The notes under the pieces: generated by a model
Databases searched by the model: none
Seen by the model: the letters and a program-made list of their open reading frames with translations, nothing else
Told to the model about the DNA's origin: nothing
Source of the DNA: Pyrenochaeta sp. MPI-SDFR-AT-0127
Taxonomy: Eukaryota; Ascomycota; Dothideomycetes; Pleosporales; Cucurbitariaceae
Direction of reading: 5' to 3'
Length of the DNA: 64,000 bases
Assembly: GCA_020747015.1 (NCBI GenBank)
Contig: JAGTJM010000034.1
Coordinates: 124,001 to 188,000, forward strand
Part shown: in pieces, positions 43,466-54,800 of the stretch
Position numbering within the stretch: position 1 is the first letter of the stretch
How the letters are laid out: the number at the start of each line of letters is the position of its first letter
Translations under genes and position numbers: made by a program

Positions 43466-45238
43466 ATGCGGTTATCCTCATGCGCAGGTGTTGTTGCCTT
43501 CGTGGTTACAATCGACGCAGCCTCTTTTACCGATATCTGTAACATCGCAAACGTGCAAGCTGCCCTGCCTGCGAACGGAACCCTAATCGGCTTAGATCTA
43601 CTCCCGTATACTGTGACTGCGAGCCCAGTGTACAATGCGACTATCGGGACGAGTATGAGCAGCAGTGCTACTGCCGTCACCTACAATTACTGCAACATTA
43701 CCCTAAACTATACGCATACCGGGAAAGGCGACATCATCGCTGTGCGCTATGCTTTCCCGGAGCCTGCCACTTTCAAGAACCGGTTTTACATCAGCGGAGG
43801 AGGTGGATTCTCGCTATCCTCCGACGCTACAGGAGGCCTCGTATACGGTGCTGCTTCTGGGGCAACTTCCGCAGGCTACGACGCCTTCAACTATAGTTAC
43901 GACGAAAAAGCCCTGTATGGGAATGGGTCTATCAATTGGGATGCTACATATGCGTTTGCTCATACTGCACTTGGAGAGTTAACGACAATCGGCAAACCCC
44001 TCACTCAGTCCTTTTATGCTGCAGACGATACCAAGATCTACACGTACTTCGAAGGGTGTTCTGATGGCGGTAGAGAGGGCATGAGCCAAGTCCAGCGCTG
44101 GGGTGAGTTGTATGACGGTGTCGTGGCAGGTGCTCCTGCCTACCGTTTCGCCCAGCAGCAGGTTCTCCACGTTTATCCTGCGACCATTGAAGCAAATATG
44201 GGCTACTTTCCTCCTCCTTGTGCCTTGGACAAGATTGTGAACGCTACGATTGCTGCGTGTGACCCTCTGGATGGACGCACTGATGGTGTCATCTCTCGAA
44301 CCGATCTCTGCATGCTAAGTTTCAATCTTAGCTCCCTCATCGGTGAGTCTTACTACTGTGCTGCGCAAACAAGCTCTTCTCTGGGATTCGGTTTTAGCAA
44401 ACGTCAGATGGGAGGTGGTGCACCAGGAAGCCAGACGAGCTCGCAGCCGGAACAAAACGGCACCATTACTACCAACGATATTGCTGTTGCCCAGGGCGTC
44501 TACGACGGCTTGCACAACTCCAAGGGTCAACGTGCCTATCTTTCTTGGCAGATTGGCTCCGACCTCAGCGATGCCGATCCAGCATACAACAACGAGACGA
44601 GTGCCTGGGAGCTCAATATCCCATCCACTGGCGGCGAGTACGTCACCAAATTTGTTCAGCTGCTCGATCTGGACAATCTCCCTAACCTGGACAATATCAC
44701 CTATAACATTTTGGTTGACTGGATGAACACTGGTATGATACGTTACTTCGATAGCCTCCAGACAACTTTGCCTGATCTCACTCCTTTCCAATCTTCCGGC
44801 GCAAAGCTGCTACACTATCATGGTGAATCCGACCCCAGTATTCCTGCTGCTTCGTCGGTCCACTACTGGCAATCTGTTCGCTCCATCATGTACCCCGACC
44901 TTGACGACGAAGCTGCCGCAGAAGCCCTCTCGGACTGGTACCAATTCTATCTCATTCCCGGAGCAGCCCATTGTGGAAGTAACTCGCTCCAGCCAGGTCC
45001 ATACCCACAAGACAACATGGCCACGATTATCGATTGGGTCGAGAATGGAATCAAACCTAGCCGCCTGAATGCGACAGTATCTTCTGGCGAATACGCTGGT
45101 GAAGTCCAGCAGCTGTGTCAATGGCCTTCTCGTCCTCTTTGGTCAGGCAACAGTTCCAGCTTTGATTGTGTGGACGACCGTGCTTCAGTCGATAGCTGGA
45201 CGTACAGCTTCGATGCTTTCAAAATTCCTGTGTACTGA
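43466..45238 (+). CDS. Secreted tannase-family esterase with Kex2-type site
   Basis: A single-exon protein of 590 residues with a signal peptide at about 1-18. The CS-D-HC signature is complete: Cys198-Ser199 in GCSDGG, Asp456 in HGESDP, and His502-Cys503 in AAHCGS. A calcium-loop-like CDPLDGRTDGV lies near 268. Residues 312-313 are Lys-Arg inside a Gly/Ser/Gln-rich linker (SKRQMGGGAPGS), the position at which Aspergillus oryzae tannase is cut into two disulfide-linked chains; similar maturation is inferred here. More than a dozen N-glycosylation sequons are visible. It should hydrolyse gallate or hydroxycinnamate esters extracellularly. It belongs to a different subgroup from the 531-residue FaeB-like protein at 10.1 kb. 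Confidence 0.92.
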   Translation: MRLSSCAGVVAFVVTIDAASFTDICNIANVQAALPANGTLIGLDLLPYTVTASPVYNATIGTSMSSSATAVTYNYCNITLNYTHTGKGDIIAVRYAFPEPATFKNRFYISGGGGFSLSSDATGGLVYGAASGATSAGYDAFNYSYDEKALYGNGSINWDATYAFAHTALGELTTIGKPLTQSFYAADDTKIYTYFEGCSDGGREGMSQVQRWGELYDGVVAGAPAYRFAQQQVLHVYPATIEANMGYFPPPCALDKIVNATIAACDPLDGRTDGVISRTDLCMLSFNLSSLIGESYYCAAQTSSSLGFGFSKRQMGGGAPGSQTSSQPEQNGTITTNDIAVAQGVYDGLHNSKGQRAYLSWQIGSDLSDADPAYNNETSAWELNIPSTGGEYVTKFVQLLDLDNLPNLDNITYNILVDWMNTGMIRYFDSLQTTLPDLTPFQSSGAKLLHYHGESDPSIPAASSVHYWQSVRSIMYPDLDDEAAAEALSDWYQFYLIPGAAHCGSNSLQPGPYPQDNMATIIDWVENGIKPSRLNATVSSGEYAGEVQQLCQWPSRPLWSGNSSSFDCVDDRASVDSWTYSFDAFKIPVY

Positions 45239-45642
45239 TAGCAGGGAGATGCTCTGCTATGTAACGTGAAGAGGACACATGGTTTTGAGTATATTAAGTT
45301 GCACCACTACGCCTGAATTCGGAAATTTGATTAGTTTATGCCTCGTACGGTGCAGAGATCATGACCTGTCTGATGGTGGCTTTCAGCTTTTGCTGTTTAG
45401 GCGTTGCGTTTTTGTAAATATATATATACTATCTCTCTCATAGTCAACTATACTCTTGGGATGGTACTCAATTACGTAGATGATGAACTTTGAAACAGTA
45501 AGCTATCAAAAATATGAGAGGCAGTCAAAACCCGTAGATAGCAGAATTTCATTTTCAATCGCTACTAGCAGTCAAAAAGAAGTAATTTTGAAGATTCAAT
45601 ATTGAGGTGGTATTTCCCAAAACCCAATCATCACTACTTGGC
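45239..45642. other. Convergent 3' intergenic region
   Basis: This separates the tannase-family stop (plus) from the stop of the minus-strand membrane-protein gene. I see no gene. Confidence 0.5.
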
Positions 45643-47582
45643 TTACTCCTTGCTCTCGGATAACTGCTGAACTATAACCTTAGCTTTGCTCCCTCTTCTG
45701 ATGATTCTTGCTCGCAGATTGTTGCTAGTGGCTTGTTCGAGTTTTCGACAAAAATCTCCGTCGCCTTCAAGAATCATATCGCTTAAGTGCTCGCGTATAT
45801 CATGGGACTCGGCCATCTGCCAAAATGCCGACCATGCATTGCCAAGCAGGGTATATTGTGTTTTGTTAATGAACAATATTACCATCGTGAACAGGATGAC
45901 AAAGTGCGCCCCTAGAGCACACATAAGTACCACAAAACCGAGACTGTCGCGAGGGTAAAGGACGTTGGTGAAGAATGATACAGTGACCGTATCTACACGA
46001 TCAAAAGCGGGCTGTTGGCTATAGTAATTTCCCATTGATAGCACAGTGATTATCGAAGAAAGGGCCCATGCAACGGAGTTGGTGGTAGTCATGGTGTCTG
46101 TAAATATTGCTGCCAATGCAGGATCAGCAGCGATTGCCCGCGATGGCGCCCGGGAGAAATCGTTTAGCATAGTAATTAAGGGTTTGCCGGTGAGGAATAT
46201 GCTCCAATTCTCCTGCAGAGGCATATTGGACCCATATTCAGCAGCAGAACTCCCCGAGGCGTCACTTTGTACTAGGGGACGTTCCCCTGCAGGGGGAAAC
46301 TCTCCGATGAGACTATGTGGTTTTTGCATCTGCAAGATTTGGCGTGGCTTTTGACTTTGAGGCAAGAAATGATCGACGACTTCGGAAGTTCTGAACGTCC
46401 CCCACCACTGGAGTTGAGGCTCGGTCCGATTCGAGCTGCTAGAGAGATGGACATCGAGGACTGAAGCATCCCAAGGCGCGAAGCAAAGTGAAAAGGACGC
46501 ACCGAGTTCAGTTCTGTTGGCGAATGGGATATCAATCCACTCGCCCCCTCGCACTGACTCAACTCGAGTATGATTCTGGGAAGAGGTATTCTTGAACCCT
46601 TTGGTGACGAGAAAGGCCGTTCCGTAGCTGGTAGAATTCACAAATTGGCTTTTGAGTGACCCCAAGAAGTAAGGGATAGGTCGTCCAACTTGGCATATTG
46701 AGTATTGGTCAGGTCCAGCTAGTGTACAAGTGAAATTGGTAGCTTTGATGGCTTGCAGCATGCTGTTATTGTTTGTTACATTTAGTGTTCCAGTCAAATC
46801 CTTGTAATGTCCAACATTGTTTAGTCGCGTGAGTCTGGGGGCTTGACATTGAACTCTGGCATCGAGGACTAGAGCTTTCCCTGTGTAGCTGCGGAGACTC
46901 TGACGCGATTCGGCAGTAACATACGGCAGCAATGAGCGTAAGAGTACTCCAGTATCAGAAACACCCTCGGAAGCCGCTGCCGGCTCTGCATACTCCCCAT
47001 AGGCGGGGAAGAAAGGTGGATTCGATGTCCACGCTGAGTCCCTGGTGATTCTTTGCGATATGTTCCTGTATGACAGACTGCTCCTAATCGATGAAGTGAC
47101 ATCGTCGCCCCCAAGGGGCCTAGCTTCAAATCTGAAAGCAGAATGGTTGATGAGAATTGAATGATGCTAGTCGTAGCTAATAGAACTATCGCAGCAGACA
47201 TCCAATTGTAGTTTTGTCTGTGTCGCTTTGCTGAGTACCAGATACCCTCAGCGATTGTTGTTGTGAAGGTCCATGGGCCGGTGGAGCAGGTCCGCATAGG
47301 TGAGAGATCCGCTAAATGGCCTAACTGGATACCGGAGCGAGACTCGAGAATGAGCGATACTATAATTGCTGTCGCTATGGCAGCTTGAAGGTCAACAGCT
47401 GTTCTCAGAAGCAGAGCCGAAATAGAGACAGCTCTCGTTGCCCAGCTGCGAATCATGATGTTGTTCCAGGTTACCGTGCTACTATCACCAAGCCATAGAA
47501 AGGCTAAAAATCCACACACGCCAAGTATAACAACGGACGTCACAGATAAAATATACAAAGTCTTCTTGCCCATGCGGGCCAT
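45643..47582 (-). CDS. Large fungal integral membrane protein, one frame break
   Basis: From an ATG at 47582 the protein begins MARMGKKTLYILSVTS, with four predicted N-terminal membrane helices. At about 47115 the frame slips: the sequence has GGCCCC where GGCCCCC would carry it smoothly from SDLKLGPLG into GDDVTSSIRSS. The second frame then runs to 45643 with a roughly 330-residue extracellular-looking domain rich in N-glycosylation sequons, two more membrane helices (MCALGAHFVILFTMVILFI is the clearest) and a cytosolic tail. The layout is that of a widespread fungal membrane-protein family of unknown function. It is probably functional if the one-base deletion is an assembly error, otherwise a recent pseudogene. 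It lies 135 bp downstream of the Cys-rich gene on the same strand and may be fused to it by splicing. Confidence 0.65.
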
Positions 47583-47716
47583 ATCTTGGTGATTCTTTGT
47601 TGAAGGCACTTCGACTAGAGCAAATTGAGGACTCTCAAGTTTGGACTCAGCTTTACGGGTCGGCAGTGATGCTCTGCAATGTACGTCAACATGTGCTTAC
47701 AGCCTCGGTTCATATC

Positions 47717-48301
47717 CTACCTTTCTGTATTGACTTGCAGCTTATTGATCTGGCCGAACGCAGAGCGGTACCAAATCCACACGCCCACCGCTACCGGCAA
47801 AGCTATCAGAAGTGCGATGCATATCCCTGTCAGAATTCGAACTTCTAGCCGGCTAGAGTGCGGACTTTCGACAAATGGAACGAAAGCCGGCGGTGGCCCA
47901 TCGGCTCTCACGCCGGATGATAAAGTGGGCGGAGCTGGTAGTGTTATATTTTGAAAATATTCGAATTGTTCAGGGCGATCCATGTATGTTGGGAGGATAT
48001 CTTCCAAGCCGCATCCGTTCCCCAGGCATGGGTCGTTCTTGCAGCACCCCCAGAAAGTAGGTGAAAACTGACAGGACCAAAATGGGGTTTCTCCCTCACA
48101 GCTACCGCTGGGAACTCGGTCATAAGATTCTGGTACCATTGCTGAGGTCACGTAACCGTCTTCGCATCCAGTTTCGCACGGATTTAGCTTGCAGCATCCG
48201 ACAAACCTTGAACCGGAGGTACATGCGTACCATTTCGACCCGTCTCTTGGGCAGGTGATCGCGTCGGGATTAGTCGAGTAATAGGGATCCAAGGCCGTCA
48301 T
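47717..48301 (-). CDS. Cys-rich single-pass membrane protein
   Basis: A 194-residue protein from the ATG at 48301 (MTALDPYYSTNP). The upstream in-frame sequence includes a homopolymer and looks untranslated. Two related Cys modules of the form C...WYACTSGS-x-FVGCC-x-x-NPC occupy about residues 17-110 (the second is FWSCQFSPTFWGCCKNDPC). One membrane helix follows near residues 158-182 (ILTGICIALLIALPVAVGVWI), then a short cytosolic tail. There is no classical signal peptide, so a type III orientation is likely. The family is common in Pezizomycotina and its function is unknown. A 47-bp candidate intron (47720-47674) spans the stop codon and would join this frame to the next gene. Confidence 0.75.
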   Translation of the reverse strand: MTALDPYYSTNPDAITCPRDGSKWYACTSGSRFVGCCKLNPCETGCEDGYVTSAMVPESYDRVPSGSCEGETPFWSCQFSPTFWGCCKNDPCLGNGCGLEDILPTYMDRPEQFEYFQNITLPAPPTLSSGVRADGPPPAFVPFVESPHSSRLEVRILTGICIALLIALPVAVGVWIWYRSAFGQINKLQVNTER

Positions 48302-48876
48302 GACCACAAAGCTGTCGAGATTGATGGTTGTGCAAGAGCAAAAAGTGTGACCAGAGTTAAAAAAAAAAAGGAAGTTGCAATTGCGTTGCGAGATATGCAT
48401 GTAGGCCGTTGGGGGCTGCGGCGATGTGACTGCATGGCCTAGCCTTGGCGGTTTCAACAGGGACAACGGCTCGTGGAGGCGGACCTCGCCATGCCTGCGC
48501 CACTACGCCTTATCGTGGCCCAAGAATGTAGTGTGCCCCAAAGCCATCCCGAGTTGAAATGTGGTCTTGAGCCACGCTGATGAATAGATAACGAGCTTTA
48601 GACGCGTGAACACTGTTCTCCCCAAAAACGGTAAGGCCCCCCACTAATTAGGGAGGTGTGGGCCGCTAGCATGAACAGAGACTTATGAGCGTTGCTGCTA
48701 AATCTATTTATTACAAGGCCTTGTAGCACAGTTCGGCCGGCAATATGTAGATGCTCTGGGGTCCGATTATCTATTAAACAATATCTAAGTTACAAGTCTA
48801 GCTCTATAAATCTCGGACCAGTCTCTGTGCGATTTCTCTGCCCTAGTAAGAAACCGCGTTTGGTCTTGTGAAACTC
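48302..48876. other. Intergenic, no gene seen
   Basis: This contains an 11-base A run at about 48360. Only short open frames are present. Confidence 0.5.
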
Positions 48877-51800
48877 TTAGGCGCATGCCTTTGCTCCCTT
48901 CGCCGTCTTCGTCGCCCACTGCACGACTGTCCTTGTAGATTTGCGCACAACGGTTTTCGTTTCTGGCACTGCAGTCACAGTCGCCGTTAGTACACCCGCA
49001 CCCTTGGTGCTTGTTTGATACTTGGTGATGGTGCTGGCAGGTAGTGTAGTTTTTGTTGTCAAAGTAACATCGGCCGATTTCGTGGTATATGCGGTTTGTT
49101 GCTCCGCTGCAACTATACTGGTTGCTGTTTTGGTCTCAACACGGCTAATTGTCACGGCATCGGCGGTAACGGTAGAGAAGGAGGTCTTTGTTACGTCGCT
49201 AGTCGCCACAGTAGTGATGGTGGCTGGTTTAAGAGTAGTGGTTTTGCCAATCTTACGTGTTGTCGTCAAGGTCGTGTAGTGCGTTGAGCCATCTTGAGTA
49301 ACAGTAGCAGTTCCAACAATTGAAGTAGAGGTCTGCGTGCTGGTGGTGCCTTTTATAGATGTTGTCTTGGTAGCGGCAACTAAAGTTTGTGTAGTATATG
49401 CAGTAGAGCCGGCTTGAATTTCAGTGGATGTTTTGACGTAGCTGGTTATAGTTGTGCTCAAGGTCAAAGTCGTAGTACCAGCCACAGCACGAGGGATGAC
49501 AGCTCCGCGGCGAACCATTCGCTGCGCTGGATCAGTAGGGATGCAGAAGGCTGTAGTCGTGGACTTCTTGGTAACTGTCCTGTATGAAACGGAACTGACA
49601 GTAACAGTATTCTTGGCCTTGATGGTACTTGTTTTGGTTTTGCTGGGTTCGATAGAAATGGTTGTCTTCACGGTAGTGGTAATTTCCCTCGGGCGTATTG
49701 AGCTTGTGATTAACACAGTAGAGCCTTCGCTTCGTGTTATTGTAGTTGGCCTCGGCGTGGTTGTATGCAATACGGTAATAGTCGTACTTCCTTTTCTGGT
49801 GAAGGTAGCTGCGGCCTTTGTCGTAACTTCATCCGTGGTAATTGTCCTTTCAATGACATTCGTCTTGGTGACAGGATCGGGAGTGATTGTAAGACCGTTG
49901 TCCTGAGTCACCGTGGATGTTGAAGTGGATGTAACGTCGGGTAAAGTGATAGACATGGTAGCTGTAACCTTTTGTATGCTAGTCTTGATAACATTTGAAC
50001 CCGTGGTTGAGAATGTTTCGGTAATTCTGAAAACAGTAGTAGAAGTGATATCTGGTGCTGTGATGAGAGTACTTGTCGTCAACTTGGCCGTCAACGTGGC
50101 CGTCGTATATGCCGTAACAATTGGGAGGGTGATCGACGGTGTCGTGGAGCTGGAGGAAAGTGGGGTCAAAGACGAGCTGCTGGATGATGAGACTGAAGCA
50201 CATGTCTGCGCTGAGCCGATGCCAACTGAAAATGGCTTCGTGTCAACATGTGAAAAATCAATGAATGAAGTAGAGGGGAAGAAATTGCCCAACTGGAACT
50301 GAATGACGTCGGTATCTGACAATTGCTGCGAGAAGCTGGCCCGGTTACAGTTGTTCGATCCAGGTCCGTAATTGCGATACTCCCCATAGACGACGCCGTT
50401 CGTGTTGGGAGTAGATTTACTCCACTGATTCCAGCCTGCGGCACTAACCATAGAGTCGAGGTAGTTATTAACATACACAACGCGCGCGTAATTATTCCAG
50501 GGACGTCCGAGGCCGATTTTAGAGAAGGGACCAGTACCAGTGGCTGGCCGTAGCTTGCATTGATCAAACACGAATCCAGCGTTTGTGGTGTTGGTGGTGC
50601 GTTTGGAAGCTGTAATGCTGACGCCATCTTCATTGGGCGATATGGTCGAGTCCAAGAAGTATGCAGACCCAGAACCATATATGAAATCAACATTGCCCTC
50701 AATGTATGTTTTGAATGTGAATAGACTTCCGGAAACGCTTAACGTGTCTTGGTTGCCGTATATTTGGCATCCATACAACGCCGCAAACTTGCTGCTTTTG
50801 ACAGCAAAACCAAGCGAGGCGATATCCTGCTGCGTTCCATTGTTATTTCTAAAGTTGATATTGAAAGCGTGGAAGTAGTTGCCTGTTGCGTAAACCGTGG
50901 CACCATCGGTATTGCTGCCTGTGGTTCCCTGAGTATCACTGCCACGACTGAACTGAATAGTGACCTGATTCTGGGAGTAATCGCCTGTAGCAGTAGAATA
51001 ACCCTGGAAGATCGTGTGACCTGATTTGTTTACGATAAGCTGCTCGTTATAAACACCGGGGTAAATGAAAATGGTGGTGTTTGTTTTGCTCGAGGTTGGG
51101 GCAGCATTTAAGGCATCCTGGATTGTCTTGTAAGTGCTCACGCCCTCGATGGGATTCTGCGACACAATGAGAGCTCCGGACGGTGGAGCTGCACCATCAA
51201 AGGTAGAGTTCCCCACGACTGTTGTATTGGTCGGCAAAGGTACCAGTATCGTGGGTTGCGGGGTGACAATGGAGTTCCAATAGGTCATGTCTATCCACTC
51301 AACTGAATTCATGACAGATGCAAGGGAATAGGTGTCCGAAGTGAGAAGCGTGGCATAGCCAAAAGCTTGCCTAGCGGCAGCGTTGTTTTCCCAGTTCGAT
51401 GGCCCTGAGTTATTGAATTCTGCAAAGGTGATATGGTCCGTCCTTGGATCCGTGGGAGACCAGATTTTCCAGCCACTAGGAATGATCGTGTTGTCAAGAT
51501 GAGAGTTTTTAATAACCACGAGGGCATACTGAGAATAAGGTCGACCCAGGTAGACCTTGTTCGTGAGATCATCGGTGGTGCCTGGCGCAGTGGTAAACAA
51601 GCATTGATCGAAAATATAGCCACCAATAGCCGAGGAAGAAGCTCTGCTTTGCGCCGTTATGGCGGACGATTTGCGTTTTGCTCCGACAGTGCAGCCCTTG
51701 AAGTATGCTTTTGAGTATCCCCAAATAAAGTCAATTGCTCCGCCAATGTAGCAAGACTCGTAATATTGATAACCAGCGGTAGCTCCCGTCAGCAAGGTGT

Positions 51801-54800
51801 CTTGCCACCCATCGAACGAGCAAGCATAGAATGCTATATCGTTACCATAGACAGATGCCGCAAGGGTGACGTAAGACGATTGAGAACCATCGAGGTTGTC
51901 GGTATTGATCATGTTGATGTTGTACAAGCTTATCTTGCTTGATCCTGTCGCTACTGTTGCAGTCTCTGCATTTGAGTGTCCAACGGGCTGAGGAGATATG
52001 GAAAGACCACGGGAGTAAGTTATGGTGACCTGATTGTCTTTGTACGATTGACCAGGATTACCGCTGGTGTAGCCAATAATTCTAACTGCGCCCGGACGGT
52101 CGATTGAAGGGACTTGCTCATTATAAATACCGGGGTAGAGGAAAATCGTTTGGTTCGTGGAGTCATTTGGAAGTGAGGCTAGAGCAGCGGTTATGGTGGT
52201 AAATGCTGCATTGTGGCTCCCATCAACAGAAACAACGACAGCACCAGCTGGTGGTATTATCCCACTGTCCGGGTGAGCGTTAATTCTGGCGGTAGTGATC
52301 GAACCGGTCGTAGTATCGTTGGTGGAGTTTGTCGTGGTCGCCGGGCCAGTCAGACTATAGGAAGGAATCGAATTATATGCAGCTGAATCCAGCCAGGTGG
52401 TATCACCAATCCATGCAGCAAGTTTATATTTTGCAGCTTCCGCTTCGGTCAGTTGGGTCGCGAAAGTGGCTCGTTGTGTGGAGGCTTGCCATGAGCCAGG
52501 GCCCGAGTTGTTGAATTCACCGAACATAACATTGGACGTTTGGGGATTACTCTTCGACCAGACGGACCACCCGGCGTCCTTAATATGTTTATCAATGTAT
52601 GAGTTCATATAGACAGCAATAGAGAATTGCGAGTAGGGCCGACCGAGAAAACTCTGCCCATACAAACTGCCATATGCTGAGCTATAGGTGACCATGCAAG
52701 AGTCGAACACATAGCCGCCAGCAATATCCGCGCTAGATCGAGATTGTGCAGCAATACATGAACCAGGTGTGTTGGAAACAATCATACACTGGTAAAAGTA
52801 GGCTGTAGAGAAACCCCATATGAAGTCTACACTGCCTTCAATGTAGCAGTTGCTGAAGACTTGTGTGCCTTTGTTCGCGAGCAAGGTGTCTTGGAAGCCG
52901 ATGAATGAGCATCCGTAGGCCGCAATATTCGCCCCATAGAAGTCTGCAGCCAAAGCCGCTGTGTCACGTGTTTGTGGATACGTATTGACGAAATCGATGT
53001 TGTAGACGGCCAGGCCTGAGTTATCACTAGTCTTTTTTGCATAGATGACAGGAGTCTCTTCATTCTTTCCAGCACTGGTAAGTTCGCCCCTAGAGATCTC
53101 TACCCTGACTGAGTTCTGCGTATAGTCGTTCTTGAAATTGGTGGTGCCGATCAACGTGACCTTGCCATTGCGTGTGATAGATATCTGTTCAACATAGGTA
53201 CCGGCGCCTATTTGTATTGTGTATGGTTTGCTGTCATTTGGCAGCGCTTCGATAGCGGACGTTATATCGCCATATTCGCAAGGTCCGGGGTTTTTAGAAA
53301 CAGTTAGAGTACTGGATGACACTGCAGCAGTGCAACTAGAAGAGGGAGACATGGAGCTCCCCGTCACCGAGACAGTAGAGGTAGAGCTTGGTGTTGCCAC
53401 AGAGCTAGGCGAAATGCTCGAGCTGACGATTGCTGAGTCAAGGGAGACAGAGTTTGACAATGTCTCTGAGCTTGCCGCGATAGTAGTGCTCACAGTCGGG
53501 GTGGCGGACAATCCAAGATCTGACAATATTATGGAGCTTCCCAGGACGGTCGAGCTTACAGTCGCGAAGTTGGTTGAAGCGGAATTTGACGATACCACCG
53601 AAGTGGATGAAAGAATTGAGCTGAAAATTGTGGAGCCGGTGGCGGCGGGGTTGGACGAAGTTGTAAAGCTTGCCAGGCTGGTCGAGGAGACTGCAGAAAG
53701 ACTGGAAGAGACTAGGTTAAGCTGGGCGCTGTTTGAGCTTTGCAGAGCAGAGAGAACACTTGGATCGATCCATGTAAGAGAAGGGCTACCGAAAGGAGCG
53801 AATGCATTACCATATACCTTATCAATGGCAAAGAGAGATACCTGGCTGGCCGTTAGGGGTACATCGTAGCTAGCGCGAGCTGCAGAATTCTTGGTATATG
53901 AGCCGGGGCCACTTGTCCCAAATTCGCCGTAGAAGGATGAAATCGAAGCAGCGGAGTTGTGAACACCAGCAGCTGATATCAAACTGCCCATCGCAGTATT
54001 CCTGAAAATGGCCACAGCACCAGCACTATTAGGAGCTGCCAAGAATACACCCGTATTAGTGTACCCTGACTTCTGTTGAATCGAGCTGGAATCGAGAACG
54101 ACAGTTGAGTTGTAGAAAGTGCCACTAATCGTCGCACCCTTGTTGTATACAATGCTAGCGCCTGATGACAAGGGTACGATAGTTGAAGCATAGACATAAA
54201 TTGTCGGTACATTGTAGAATAGTTTATCCGAGCCTTCGATGTAGGAGTTTGCGAAGAATGCGAGACCGTAAGATGCGGTGATTACGGTGGCGCCAGGAGA
54301 GATTATGGAGCATCCGTAGAAGGCGATGTTATTACCCCTCAAGGCTACAGCGGCTGCGACAGTTGATGGAGGGGTGGTAGCGGAGTTGATGATGTGGATG
54401 TTCCGGACTGTCACCCCTTTTGCATTGCTAGTGCCGATACTAAAGGGAGTTGAGGCATATGAGATGGTGACCTGGTTTTGCGACCAATCCGCAGCAGCAC
54501 TGGCGGTAGCGCCAACAATAGTGACAGTTGCTGTGCCAAGGATCGTGACGGCTTCCGTATAGGTTCCTGGGAGAACTGTGACGGTCGGTACGTTGCTAAT
54601 CTGAGCTGCACTCACGGCTGCATTGATAGCCGTGAACTGTCCCGAGCCATCTGCCGCAACAGTGATTGCAGAGTTCAAACTACTCGTGGTTGCTGATGAT
54701 ATCCTGGAAGCCTGAGAAGATGTTGAAGATACGGTTGTGGGACCAAAGCCATCAGACGGGCAGCTGTGGTTCGAATGGCAGAGGTCAGCATCAGGAGTAT

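Noticed and set aside
49454..49906. 150-codon plus-strand frame of almost pure Val/Leu
   Set aside because: It is antisense to the Thr/Val-rich tail of the pectinesterase and has no independent features.
53219..53869. 216-codon plus-strand open frame opposite the pectinesterase
   Set aside because: It is the complement of the Ser/Thr-rich linker, and its Glu/Val-rich repetitive composition is a shadow of that low-complexity coding sequence.
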